64,000 nt of DNA from Acidobacteriaceae bacterium (GTDB taxonomy: Bacteria; Acidobacteriota; Terriglobia; Terriglobales; Acidobacteriaceae), in NCBI GenBank assembly GCA_031296325.1, contig JARLFY010000012.1, positions 1 to 64,000 of the forward strand. The letters run 5' to 3'. Shown one piece after another: positions 30,606-40,565 of this stretch. Positions within the stretch are counted from its first letter, which is position 1. Every line of letters starts with the position of its first letter. Both the position numbers and the translations under genes were made by a program. The notes beneath the pieces were generated by a model. The model saw only the letters and a program-made list of their open reading frames with translations. It was not told the origin of the DNA and made no database searches.

Positions 30606-33563
30606 CTACTTTGCGTTAACGGTCAGGCTGTACGTCGCCGAATGAACCAGAAATCCATCGGTCGCCGTCACCGTCACGTTGTAGTTCCCTGCTGCGGTCC
30701 ATGCCGGATTCTGATCTGGCAATTTGCCCGTGCAGCCAGTCAGCGAGAGGCCCATGACCGCCAGCAATATTGCCAGCAGTCCTCCCCGCAGCAAGGCGCG
30801 TCCGTTCCTGCGCTTGGACCACAAGAGCCATCCGCTGCCCACTCCAACCAACCACAGGTAGCCACCTCCGCCATAGCCACCATAGCCGATCACGGTGTAC
30901 TGCGAGGTTGTGCCGATGCTGGCCACCGCCGTTACTGCCACCGTCGGAATCACTGTCCCCGGCGCCAAGGTGCAGGTGGACGCAGACGCTCCTGTCGCCA
31001 TCGCGCAGCTCAACGTAAGCTGCGACGCGAAGCCGGCCAGCGGAGTCAGCGTCGCGGTCGTTGACGTTCCATCGCCTGCATACACCGTCCCCGAGGTTGG
31101 GTTGAGCGTGATCGTGAAGTCGACTCCGTTTCCGCTGAAGCTGGCACTCAATCCGCTGTAGACCAGATCGCTCGAATTATCCGCGAGCGTTCCACTGCGC
31201 GGCCCCGTCGTCTGCGGAATAAAAGTCACGGTAACCAGACAGCTCGCCTGCGCGCCGACCACCTTGCCGCATGCCGCTGTGCTGACGGAGTAGTCGCCCG
31301 TCATCGCAAAGACCGGCACGGCCAGCGCGCGCTGGGCGACGCTGGTCAGCGTCAAAGTCTGCGACGCGGGAAAACCCACATCCTGATTGCCAAAGCTCAG
31401 CGTCGTCGGCGAGAGGGTGAACCCCGGAATCCCGGTTCCGGTCAACGTCGCAGTCAGCGCACTCGGCTGAGTGTTTACCGTCAGCGTTCCAGTCTGAACG
31501 CCCAGCGCTGTCGGCGAGAAGGTTACGGCGACCACACACGTTCCCAACCCCGGCACCGGATTGGCGCATCCCGCAGTATTCACGGAAAAGTTACCCGTGG
31601 TGAACGACGCTGGCAATGCCTGAGGCTGTTTCGAGGTGCTGGTCAGCAGCAGCGATTGCGTTGCGGAGTCGCCCACCACTACATTGCTAAAGCTCAGCGC
31701 ACTCGCCGAGAGCGAGAATCCCAGAATCCCGTTCCCGGTCAGCGTCGCCGTCTGCGCATTCGGCAGTGTGTTTACCGTCAGCGTTCCCGGCAGAACTCCC
31801 AGAGCTGTCGGCGAGAAGGTCACCTTGGCCACGCATGTCCCCATTGCGGGAACCGGATTGGCACAGCCCGCCGTGCTTTCGGAGTAGTTGGCTGTGGTAA
31901 ACGAACTCGGCACCGCCTGCGGGCCGCTGGCGTTGCTGGTCAGCGTCAGCGATAGCGTTGCGAAGTCGCCGATCGCCACGTTGCCGAAGTTCAACGCGTT
32001 CGGCGAGAGCGAGAAGCTCGGAACGCCCGTTCCGGTCAGCGCAGCGGTCTGCGAAAATGCTGCGGAGACCACCGTAAGCGTCCCCGTGCGAACGCCCAGC
32101 GCCGTCGGCGTAAACCCAACCGTCACCGTGCAGCTCTGCCCGCCCGCCACGGTGACGTTGGTGCAACTATCTGTAGCAAGATTGAAGTCGCCTCCGGTAA
32201 CGTAGGTCGAGGAGACCGTCATCGGGAAGCTGGAGTTATTGGTCCAGGTAAAGGTCTGCGTAGCAGCGGGATAGCCCACCGCCTCCGACCCAAAGTCGTA
32301 TGTGGCCGGCGAGATCGAGGGCTGTCCGCCATCGTCGGTCAACTCGAAGAGCATGTACTCCAGCAGCTTTTCCTGCGCCGTCATCGCCCCGGAGCTACAC
32401 TCTGTGGGGAACTTCTCCGTCCCCGTGCTGGACCCGCCCTCGACATGATACTCGTTGTACAGAACCCGTCCACACTGGTTTGTTGCTGCAATCGGTGTGT
32501 CAAAGACGAACTGCATCACCGGATTGCCAAAGGCTGAGTTATTCAGCGTCAACCAGGACTGCGTCGGCGCAATCACGCCATTGGTGTCCTTGCGCAAGGT
32601 GGAGATCGACATCTGCCCCGGCGTCGTGGTCGCCCCAACATCCTGCAACCACGTTGCCAGCGTCTGACCCGCCGTAAAGCTGGTGTTGACCGTCGCAACT
32701 CCCGGATCGGGCGTCGGCGAGCTTGAGCTTCCGATCCAACTGGCGACGCCATTGAACGGCGGATTCTGGTACATCCACGAGTAGCTGTAGTGGCTGCTGT
32801 AGACGCGTCCGCCGGCGTTGGCAAAGTCAATCAGGTTGGCCAGTTCCTGCGCTGGCTTCAGGTAGTTTCCGCCCTCACAGGGAAGCATCAACGCGTCATA
32901 ATTTTGCAGCGTCGAGTAAGTTCCCATCAGCGAAGCCTGCGTGGGCGTGTTCGCGTCTACGATCACACCCGATCCCGCTGCGCCGCCACCGCCAAACAGG
33001 TTGATTCTTCCTCCGCCGCCGGGGTTTGTGAACTCCGAGTCGCTGATTCCCATCTTGCGCAGTACACACTCCACCGGATCGGCGGAGCCAGTCGCAATGG
33101 CGATCAGGGGAATGTCCCCCTGCGACTGGTTCTGCGGCATCACGGCTAAACTTGCGGGCAGAGCGGTATTGACGCAGGCCGTCGTGCTGGAAATGACCAA
33201 ATGCCGCCGCCAACGTCCGGACACAATCACCAGCGGAATATTCGTTCCCACGGGCACATTGCTCAGGGTAAAACTGCCATCGACCGCGGTAATCGTCCCC
33301 ACCAGCGGCGAGCCGGAAGGAGCGGAACCAGCCACCGGACAGCTCACCCCCGGGGTAAACGCATCCACCGGCGCATTGGGAATGTACACCGTGACATTCG
33401 GCAGCGGATCGGTGCCATTGGGCGCGTAGACCACTCCGCTGATCGACGTGGTGGCACCAGCGGTACAGGTCGTCTGTTGTAGACACAGGCCAGTGCAACT
33501 CTGCGCAGCGGCTACGCCACCCAATCCAAGCACAAAGATCAGCAGTCCCAAAAATCTACGCAT
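30606..33563 (-). CDS. secreted protein with SPD-2-type repeats and ThuA-like domain
   Basis: 985 aa from ATG 33563 (MRRFLGLLIFVLGLGGVAAAQ, a signal peptide); the track's longer start adds 42 non-signal residues. Order: carboxypeptidase-regulatory-like domain (about 40-130), a globular region with DALMLPCEGGNYLKPAQEL and GGRVYSSHYSYSW resembling ThuA/glutamine-amidotransferase-like folds (about 165-405), then four repeats of about 100 residues (about 413-820) of the ASPM-SPD-2-Hydin type (pattern FG..AVG..A and TFSPTALGV.TGTLTV). The end has a transmembrane stretch (YLWLVGVGSGWLLW), then a lipobox-like LTGC and a short beta segment common at the end of acidobacterial surface proteins. Probably an envelope protein; the role is not known. 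Confidence 0.75.
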   Translation of the reverse strand: MRRFLGLLIFVLGLGGVAAAQSCTGLCLQQTTCTAGATTSISGVVYAPNGTDPLPNVTVYIPNAPVDAFTPGVSCPVAGSAPSGSPLVGTITAVDGSFTLSNVPVGTNIPLVIVSGRWRRHLVISSTTACVNTALPASLAVMPQNQSQGDIPLIAIATGSADPVECVLRKMGISDSEFTNPGGGGRINLFGGGGAAGSGVIVDANTPTQASLMGTYSTLQNYDALMLPCEGGNYLKPAQELANLIDFANAGGRVYSSHYSYSWMYQNPPFNGVASWIGSSSSPTPDPGVATVNTSFTAGQTLATWLQDVGATTTPGQMSISTLRKDTNGVIAPTQSWLTLNNSAFGNPVMQFVFDTPIAATNQCGRVLYNEYHVEGGSSTGTEKFPTECSSGAMTAQEKLLEYMLFELTDDGGQPSISPATYDFGSEAVGYPAATQTFTWTNNSSFPMTVSSTYVTGGDFNLATDSCTNVTVAGGQSCTVTVGFTPTALGVRTGTLTVVSAAFSQTAALTGTGVPSFSLSPNALNFGNVAIGDFATLSLTLTSNASGPQAVPSSFTTANYSESTAGCANPVPAMGTCVAKVTFSPTALGVLPGTLTVNTLPNAQTATLTGNGILGFSLSASALSFSNVVVGDSATQSLLLTSTSKQPQALPASFTTGNFSVNTAGCANPVPGLGTCVVAVTFSPTALGVQTGTLTVNTQPSALTATLTGTGIPGFTLSPTTLSFGNQDVGFPASQTLTLTSVAQRALAVPVFAMTGDYSVSTAACGKVVGAQASCLVTVTFIPQTTGPRSGTLADNSSDLVYSGLSASFSGNGVDFTITLNPTSGTVYAGDGTSTTATLTPLAGFASQLTLSCAMATGASASTCTLAPGTVIPTVAVTAVASIGTTSQYTVIGYGGYGGGGYLWLVGVGSGWLLWSKRRNGRALLRGGLLAILLAVMGLSLTGCTGKLPDQNPAWTAAGNYNVTVTATDGFLVHSATYSLTVNAK

Positions 33564-33754
33564 TGGCAACCTGTCGGAGTATTGATAAAACCTGCTACCA
33601 TTCGCAGGGGTTTTGCTGCAATCCTTTATAGTCGTTTTCGAGAACGAATGGCGACCCGAAAGCGATTGAACCGATAAATCTTCCGCCATAAATCTCCAGC
33701 GCGTTGAAACGGCTCAGGATCGATCAACGTCTTCGGCACACAGGAAGGAAGAGG

Positions 33755-34372
33755 ATGAACGTCTCGCGCACGAAGAAACTCGCCCGACTTTGCCAGACTC
33801 GGTACCGCAGTCGACTAAGCTCTCTCTGCTTAAATCATCGCATTGCGATGGTTCTGCTGGTTGCCCTCGTCTGCGGCCTCTCGATCCCTGCGCTCGGTCA
33901 GGCCGCTCCCACGGCCAGCCGTCCCGGCGACCTACAGATCGGCGGCGGATTCACCTTCGGCAACTCCACCTATAACTTCAACCAGTCCACCCTCAGGGGC
34001 GGCAATATCTACCTCAACTTCGCCAGAAGCACTTACTGGGGGGGCGAGGCCGACTTTCACCAGGTCAAGGACTCCAACGACTCCACCGTCTACGAGCAGA
34101 GCTACGAGGTTGGCCCGCGCATCTTTCTCCCTCGCGGTCGGCTCATCCCCTACGGCAAGGTTCTGATCGGACGCGGCGTCTACAACTACTCCAACAACGT
34201 CGCCAACATCGCTTACAACCTCTACACCTACGGCGGAGGAGTCGACTACACGCTGACTCCAACCATCAACCTGCGCGCCGACTACGAGTACCAGAACTGG
34301 CTCGGCTTCCCTCTCGGCACCCTCCACCCCAACCTCATCACCATCGGCGCCGCATTCCACTTCCGCAAGTAA
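33755..34372 (+). CDS. outer-membrane beta-barrel protein
   Basis: 205 aa from ATG 33755, which has AGGAAGGAAGAGG just upstream; the track's TTG 33704 lacks a ribosome site. A hydrophobic signal segment (AMVLLVALVCGLSIPALGQA) is followed by alternating beta strands with repeated aromatic/Gly pairs (QIGGGFTFGNSTYNF, NIYLNFARSTYWGGEADF) and a C-terminal strand ending TIGAAFHFRK. This fits a small OmpA/OprF-like eight-strand barrel. No catalytic motif. Divergent from the SPD-2 protein. Confidence 0.75.
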   Translation: MNVSRTKKLARLCQTRYRSRLSSLCLNHRIAMVLLVALVCGLSIPALGQAAPTASRPGDLQIGGGFTFGNSTYNFNQSTLRGGNIYLNFARSTYWGGEADFHQVKDSNDSTVYEQSYEVGPRIFLPRGRLIPYGKVLIGRGVYNYSNNVANIAYNLYTYGGGVDYTLTPTINLRADYEYQNWLGFPLGTLHPNLITIGAAFHFRK

Positions 34373-34398
34373 TCAAGCCGAACGATGGCTGCGACGCT

Positions 34399-35385
34399 CT
34401 ACTCCTCCTCGTCCAGATAAGCCTTTGAGTTCAGAATTGGGCGATCCATGCTGCGCACCCACTCGGTCATCTCGGCGCCGCTTTTGCCTGCCGCCACGGC
34501 GCGTCCAAACTCATTGCGCATCGCCTGCATCTTGGCCTCGATGTCATCCAGCGCGCTCAACAGAATCGCCTCGGGAGTCATCGGCAACTTGGGCGAGCCG
34601 AACTCGTATTTTCCGTGATGGCTCAGGATCATGTGTTCGACCAGCACACGCAGGCGGTCGGGAAATCCCGGAAGCCCTGTTACTTTATCGACGAGCATTC
34701 CCTGCGCAATCGAGATGTGCCCGATCATCTGCCCCTCCAGCGTGTAGCCGAAGGTTGAACCCCAGCTCAGTTCGCGGGTCTTGCCGATGTCGTGCAGGAT
34801 CGCTCCCGTCACCAACAGATCCACATCCACCTCGGGATAGAATGGAGCCGTCGCGCGGCAAACCTTTACCAGAGCCAACACATGCTCCAGCAGACCTCCG
34901 ATCCACGCGTGATGCAACATCTTGGCCGCCGGAGCCGCACGAAAGGCCGGTCCAATCTCCTCGTCGTCGAGGAAGGCAAAGACCAGACGTCGCAGTTCGG
35001 CGTTTTTGAACTCGTCAACGTAGCCGCGCAGCTCAGCCCACATCTCGCCAATGTCGAAGCGCGTGGTGGGAACAAAGTCGGCGGTGTCCACCTCGGATTC
35101 CGCCGCAAGACGCATCTTGCTCAGCGTGATCTGCCACTTGCCCTGATACTTCGAGACCTGCCCCTGCGCCTTGACGTAGCATCCCTCGCTGCACGTCTCG
35201 ACAGCCGACGCGATATCGTCCCACATGCGAGCTTCCAGCGATCCCGTCTTATCCACCAGCGTCAGCGCGAGATATTGCCCTCCGCCGGTCTTTTTGTCCC
35301 GCACCGAGAGCGACCCCAGAGCAAAGAACGTCGTTACGGGCTTGCCATCGAACTTCGCCGCATCCACTACAAAAAAATCTTTCAT
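34399..35385 (-). CDS. YhaM-like 3'-5' exoribonuclease (OB fold + HD domain)
   Basis: 328 aa. An N-terminal OB-fold nucleic-acid-binding domain (about 1-100, GQYLALTLVDKTGSLEARMWD ... YVKAQGQVSKYQGKWQI) is followed by an HD phosphohydrolase domain (about 150-300) with AWIGGLLEHV, the HD pair in GAILHDIGKTREL and later HMILSHHGKYEFGSP. YhaM of Gram-positive bacteria is a 3'-5' exonuclease; the same two-domain layout here supports the call. It has no Shine-Dalgarno sequence but a -10-like box 6 nt before the ATG. Confidence 0.82.
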   Translation of the reverse strand: MKDFFVVDAAKFDGKPVTTFFALGSLSVRDKKTGGGQYLALTLVDKTGSLEARMWDDIASAVETCSEGCYVKAQGQVSKYQGKWQITLSKMRLAAESEVDTADFVPTTRFDIGEMWAELRGYVDEFKNAELRRLVFAFLDDEEIGPAFRAAPAAKMLHHAWIGGLLEHVLALVKVCRATAPFYPEVDVDLLVTGAILHDIGKTRELSWGSTFGYTLEGQMIGHISIAQGMLVDKVTGLPGFPDRLRVLVEHMILSHHGKYEFGSPKLPMTPEAILLSALDDIEAKMQAMRNEFGRAVAAGKSGAEMTEWVRSMDRPILNSKAYLDEEE

Positions 35386-35391
35386 TCTGTC

Positions 35392-35397
35392 AGCATA
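35392..35397 (-). promoter_or_regulatory. -10 box for a likely leaderless yhaM-like mRNA
   Basis: TATGCT (minus sense) ends exactly 6 nt before the ATG at 35385, and no ribosome site lies between. Transcription would start at or next to the start codon. No good -35 is seen. Confidence 0.4.
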
Positions 35398-35426
35398 CCC
35401 TCATTGAGCCTTTATCTATATCGCAA

Positions 35427-36614
35427 TCAACGCAGCGTGTAGGATGCAGCGGTGACGAACTGAAAGCTGTTCTTCTTGTATCCCGCCGCAGGGTCGTTGA
35501 GAAAGTTCTCGGTCGAGCTGAGGGTGAGTCCCAGCCTCTTGAAGACCGGCATCACCAGCGCGACCATGGCGTTGGCCGAATACGCGTTCGAGTTGTTCCA
35601 CGCAGGCATCATGGTCGCCGATTCGTTGATGACCAGTTTGCGCGGCAGGTTGCGGTGATACGTCTCCGAGACCGACGACCCTATCAGATTATGGTCGCTC
35701 GCTGGCGTTTGGAAGGTCTGCTTCTCGTAGTGCAGATCGGCCTTCATGTCCATCTGCTGCCGCCCGGTCTTGATCGGCGTCCATCCAACGCCGCTGCCGA
35801 AGACCTCCTGCAAATTCAGACCCTGCGCGTAGTTGTGGTCAAAGCTGGTCTGCGCCAGAAAGTAGAACTCCGGCGAGAAGTACTGATCCCGCTCGATTGC
35901 AGAGTGAAAGATGCTGGTCAGCGTAACCGTCGGCGGCGTTGGCGGCGTAGTCGGTGGAATCACCGGCTGCGTCATCTTGCCATAGGTCTCCTGCAGGTTG
36001 AAGCTGGTGCGATTGCGCGCGGGAAGAAACGGAACCGCCGGAATCGCACGCACCAGAGAGACGCCCGCGTCGTAGGTTGAGCCGTTGTTGGTGGAACGCA
36101 CCAGCGTCGCGCCGCCATTGATCTCCCCGTTCCAACCGTAGAGCGGTCCGGGCAGCTTGGCCAGTTCGTGGTGGTAGGTATCCTGATCGATGATGTAGCC
36201 GATCTTATCCTCCGGCATCGTCTCAACGGAGCCTTGCGGAGTCGTGACGGTCAACTTCTTATCCTGATAGAGAATCGTTCCGTGAATCACCGACCTTTTG
36301 CTGACGGGAAGATTCTTGCGCAGGACGGCAAAGCTGCCGCTCGAGCGCAGCGACTTCACCTTGTCCAGCGAGATCCTGACCTCGCCCGCCACATCGCTGT
36401 TGAAGACAACCGAATTGCCTATGCCGCGCTGTAGCGTGCCGGTCAACTGATCGCCGTTCGTAAAGACGAGCAGGTCGGGCAGGGGCTTTGCGCTCTTGTC
36501 CAGCGCACGGGCCGGAAGCATCGTAAAAAACGCCGCCATCGTCAGAGCAAAGGCTGCGACTAGAGAGGTCACGCGACGAGTTGAGTTCGAAGTGTAATCT
36601 GCAAGAGATTCCAT
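35427..36614 (-). CDS. DUF481 outer-membrane protein (YdiY-like)
   Basis: 395 aa with a signal-type segment (about 18-37, VAAFALTMAAFFTMLPARA). An N-terminal beta region with FTNGDQLTGTLQRGIGNSV and VSLDKV-type strand is followed by the DUF481 barrel, beginning GWNGEINGGATLVRSTNNG and ending FQFVTAASYTLR. DUF481 proteins are salt-induced or otherwise uncharacterised outer-membrane barrels. A Pro/Thr linker (IPPTTPPTPPTVT) sits in a barrel loop. GATACT lies 7 nt before the ATG and no Shine-Dalgarno is seen. Confidence 0.8.
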   Translation of the reverse strand: MESLADYTSNSTRRVTSLVAAFALTMAAFFTMLPARALDKSAKPLPDLLVFTNGDQLTGTLQRGIGNSVVFNSDVAGEVRISLDKVKSLRSSGSFAVLRKNLPVSKRSVIHGTILYQDKKLTVTTPQGSVETMPEDKIGYIIDQDTYHHELAKLPGPLYGWNGEINGGATLVRSTNNGSTYDAGVSLVRAIPAVPFLPARNRTSFNLQETYGKMTQPVIPPTTPPTPPTVTLTSIFHSAIERDQYFSPEFYFLAQTSFDHNYAQGLNLQEVFGSGVGWTPIKTGRQQMDMKADLHYEKQTFQTPASDHNLIGSSVSETYHRNLPRKLVINESATMMPAWNNSNAYSANAMVALVMPVFKRLGLTLSSTENFLNDPAAGYKKNSFQFVTAASYTLR

Positions 36615-36931
36615 AGCTCTAAGTATCTCAGCTTATGCTTCTGGAGCTATAAGAATTTATTGAAGCAGGCGAGGAATTGCGTCGGGTTACATGAATTACA
36701 CGGGAAAAATCTCTCCGGGATAAACAGGCTGCGGAGAAGGTCGATCTTGGCGCGAAGGACAAAAACTCCGGCGTTAAAGCCCATTGAAAAATATGGAACT
36801 TATTCAGTGGGCTAAAGCTCACTGCTCCCTCCGCATGAGTTTTCCGCAGACTGAAAGCCCAATCCATGGGTCTGCTTTGGTGTCTCGGCTAAAACTTTTT
36901 TGCAAATAGGGTAGGCCGTCGTGAAGCTAGC
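36615..36931. other. intergenic DNA with inverted repeats
   Basis: No gene is seen in this stretch, although a 79-codon shadow ORF crosses it. It contains AAAGCCCATTG and CAGTGGGCT arms forming an imperfect inverted repeat (about 36777-36825), then AGTGGGCT-AA-AGCTCACT at 36815-36832. These look like further small dispersed repeats rather than gene control sites. Confidence 0.4.
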
Positions 36932-37009
36932 AAAATGCGGGGATTCTTCGCTCCGCTCAGAATGACAATGCATTTTGGGTCTATAGCAATAGCAATTCAA
37001 AAATGCTCC
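36932..37009. repeat. dispersed hairpin repeat, type B with tail
   Basis: Core GGGGATTCTTCGCTCCGCTC then AGAATGACAA (stem ATTCT/AGAAT), followed by the tail CTATAGCAATAGCAATTC and AAAATGCTCC. Same composite family as at 24531 and 53839. Confidence 0.8.
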
Positions 37010-37047
37010 AGGATTTCAGTAGATCATCCCCATACATGTACTGCGGG

Positions 37048-37053
37048 TATACT
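37048..37053 (+). promoter_or_regulatory. -10 box for a likely leaderless S1/P1 nuclease mRNA
   Basis: TATACT ends 6 nt before the chosen ATG (37060), with GGG in front of the box and no ribosome site after it. The same 6-nt spacing occurs before 35385, 54503 and 54526. Confidence 0.45.
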
Positions 37054-37059
37054 CCACTC

Positions 37060-37992
37060 ATGCGCCAAATCAATCAGGTCGTCTGCCTCTTTGCCGCTCT
37101 AATGCTTCCATTGCTTGCCGCACAACCAGCGTTTGGGTGGGGCAGCGATGGCCACAAAATCATCAACCGACTGGCCGGAGCCGCTCTGCCTGCGGATGTT
37201 CCGGCGTTTCTGCGCTCGCCTGCCGCGCTCGACGCGCTGGAGTACTATGGGCCGGAGCCGGATCGCTGGCGCTCTCCCGCAGAGCCAGAGTTGAACGCCG
37301 CGCAGGCCCCCGAACACTTCATCGACCTCGAATACGCCGACCTGATCGGAAAGCTTCCCCGCCGCCGTTACGACTACATTCGCGCCCTCGCAGCGGCGCA
37401 AGCGGCCCATCCCGAGATCCGCCTGACTCCGGAGAAGGTTGGCCTACAGCCCTACGTCACCAGCGAGGTCTACGAGCGCCTGCAAAGCGCCTTCCGCGAC
37501 TATCGCGCCCTGCTCGCCGCAAAGCAGAACACCAAGCCCTCGGAGGCGGAGATCGTCTTCCTCGCGGGCTGGCTCGGCCACTATGTAGCGGACGGATCCA
37601 TGCCGCTGCATACGTCGATCCAGTACAACGGCTGGACCGGCCCGAATCCGCATGGATATACCACCGAACACCACATCCACGCGCAGTTCGAGAGCGACTT
37701 TGTGCATGAAAACGTGAACCTGGCAGACGTTGCGCCACTGGTTGCCGCGACAAAACCAACCACACTGAATGACGTCTTTGCGGAATATCTGCTGTATCTT
37801 CGCCACTCCAACTCTCTGGTGGAGAAGACTTACCAGTTGGACAAGGAGGGTGCGTTTACCGGAGCGGGAACTCCCGCAGGAAAGGCCTTCGTAGACCAGC
37901 AACTGGCCGCCGGAGTCATCGAACTACGCAACATGATCTACACCGCGTGGGTAAAGTCAGCCGAGCCTGTGCCAGTCTATCAGGGCAATTAG
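37060..37992 (+). CDS. S1/P1-family zinc nuclease
   Basis: 310 aa from ATG 37060; the track's 37003 start falls inside a dispersed repeat. A signal peptide (VVCLFAALMLPLLAAQPAFG) is followed directly by WGSDGHKIINRLAG, whose mature N-terminal Trp and His are zinc ligands in this family. Further ligands appear in APEHFIDLEY, LGHYVADGSMPLHTS and HHIHAQFESDF. Exported S1/P1 nucleases degrade single-stranded DNA and RNA, often for nutrient scavenging; phospholipase C relatives share the fold. The window's phosphatase could use the released nucleotides, which is inference. Confidence 0.85.
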   Translation: MRQINQVVCLFAALMLPLLAAQPAFGWGSDGHKIINRLAGAALPADVPAFLRSPAALDALEYYGPEPDRWRSPAEPELNAAQAPEHFIDLEYADLIGKLPRRRYDYIRALAAAQAAHPEIRLTPEKVGLQPYVTSEVYERLQSAFRDYRALLAAKQNTKPSEAEIVFLAGWLGHYVADGSMPLHTSIQYNGWTGPNPHGYTTEHHIHAQFESDFVHENVNLADVAPLVAATKPTTLNDVFAEYLLYLRHSNSLVEKTYQLDKEGAFTGAGTPAGKAFVDQQLAAGVIELRNMIYTAWVKSAEPVPVYQGN

Positions 37993-38028
37993 GGAATTTT
38001 GAGTAATGACGTAGCCATCGTGGAGTAG

Positions 38029-38070
38029 GCAAAAGCAGATTCCTTTGCTTCGCTACGGAATGACAAACAA
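38029..38070. repeat. dispersed hairpin repeat, type A
   Basis: GCAAAAGCAGATTCC ... GGAATGACAAACAA with stem ATTCC/GGAAT around a TTTGCTTCGCTAC loop. No tail follows in this copy; the PIG-L stop lies 28 nt on. Confidence 0.8.
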
Positions 38071-38098
38071 ATTGACTGCGCGAGAGGCACAGTCGCCG

Positions 38099-38836
38099 CT
38101 ACAGTCCGGCAAAGAGGTCGGTGGTATGAGCGGCGGGTTGAGGATTGGGCGTAGCGGCCAGCATGTAATGCTCCTGGCTGGCGCGCTGCTCGAAGAAGCC
38201 CTGGAAGCGTACCATCAGCGGAAGCTGCGTGGTATGGGCACGGAAGGCCTCGAACTTGCGCTGCTGCACGCGGCTGGTGTCCAGCGTAACGGTCCACGGC
38301 GCGGGCAGAGGCGCGGGACGGCCGGGAAAGAAGAAGCTGCTGGTCGCATAATAGAGCCGATCGGCGGAGTGAATCGGGCCGAGTGTGGGAAAGCGTTTGG
38401 CCTGCGCCGCCCACTGAAAGGCCGCCGTGGTGAAGAAAGAGACCATGGAGTGATCGGCGTGGGTGTTCATGGCGCCGTCGCCGCCGAAGGTGATAACGAC
38501 GTTGGGGCGATAGGCGCGGATGCGCTCGACCAGCAGGGCTGCGGCCTTGGAGAAGTCGGCAAACTCAAGCTGACCGTCCTGATAATCGAGAACCTCGTGA
38601 CGCTTGACGCCGAGAACCTTGCACGATGCAGCAAACTCCTCGCGACGCAGGCGTCCCAACTCGGCGGGAGTGACGGCTGTGCCGCGATTGGTCGCGGCCT
38701 GCCCGTCAGTAAAGCAGATCGCATAGGTCTCGATGCCGCGCTCTGCGGCCAGCATCAACGCTCCGCCAAAGCCGAAGCACTCGTCGTCGGGATGGGCGGT
38801 GACGCAAAGAAGTTTGAGGGGAGATTGATCGCTCAT
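38099..38836 (-). CDS. PIG-L (LmbE-like) family deacetylase
   Basis: 245 aa. Zinc-binding motif AHPDDE at about residue 14 and the second motif THADHSMVS at about 122, with FGGDGAMN before it. PIG-L/LmbE enzymes remove acetyl groups from N-acetylglucosaminyl-type substrates (glycolipids, mycothiol or bacillithiol precursors). No neighbour fixes the substrate. No signal peptide, so it is cytoplasmic. Flanked on both sides by dispersed type A repeats. Confidence 0.85.
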   Translation of the reverse strand: MSDQSPLKLLCVTAHPDDECFGFGGALMLAAERGIETYAICFTDGQAATNRGTAVTPAELGRLRREEFAASCKVLGVKRHEVLDYQDGQLEFADFSKAAALLVERIRAYRPNVVITFGGDGAMNTHADHSMVSFFTTAAFQWAAQAKRFPTLGPIHSADRLYYATSSFFFPGRPAPLPAPWTVTLDTSRVQQRKFEAFRAHTTQLPLMVRFQGFFEQRASQEHYMLAATPNPQPAAHTTDLFAGL

Positions 38837-38908
38837 AGCTGTATCAAGGGTAACGCAGATGGCAATCTAAAGTATCTTCGGGAATGGATGTAGACCGTCA
38901 TGGTGCGA

Positions 38909-38980
38909 GCAAAAGCAGATTCCTTCGCTTCGCTACGGAATGACAAACCAATTGGTCTATAGCAATTCCTAAAATACTCC
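38909..38980. repeat. dispersed hairpin repeat, type A with tail
   Basis: Complete composite unit: GCAAAAGCAGATTCC, loop TTCGCTTCGCTAC, GGAATGACAAACCA, then tail CTATAGCAATTCCTAAAATA. Best reference copy for the family together with 53880-53950. Confidence 0.85.
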
Positions 38981-39045
38981 AAGTGGACAGATTCAACAGC
39001 GTTGCCTCGATCGCGCTTCGCAATCAAGGCAACGCGGAAACTTTC

Positions 39046-40332
<1,287 letters not shown>

Positions 40333-40479
40333 TAATTCATCGCTCCTGAGAACCCAACCGTCGTGCGGGGTATATGTTAAGTTTACACCTGATGCTGGCT
40401 GCGCACACTCCGCCTTGGTTACCCCGGTTCCTCTTCTGGTTCCACCAATTTGGCAAAGAGATAAATCGTCAACGAGCGA

Positions 40480-40520
40480 GCAAAAGCAGATTTCTTCGCT
40501 TCGTTACGAAGTGACAAGCG
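40480..40520. repeat. dispersed hairpin repeat, type A variant
   Basis: GCAAAAGCAGATTTC ... GAAGTGACAAGC with one altered stem arm. It sits between oligopeptidase B and clpX, so it may be transcribed in the 3' region of the former. Confidence 0.7.
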
Positions 40521-40565
40521 AATGGGAAAACAACAAGCGAGTTGGACTATATCTCTCTGAAAACT

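Noticed and set aside
36628-37000. Small genes at 36628-36867 and 36812-37000 (minus)
   Set aside because: The second frame translates the dispersed hairpin repeat (CHSERSEESPHF-type sequence), a common false ORF; the first has no features.
38045-38893. 282-aa plus-strand ORF opposite the PIG-L gene
   Set aside because: It begins inside a dispersed repeat and runs antisense to the conserved deacetylase motifs.
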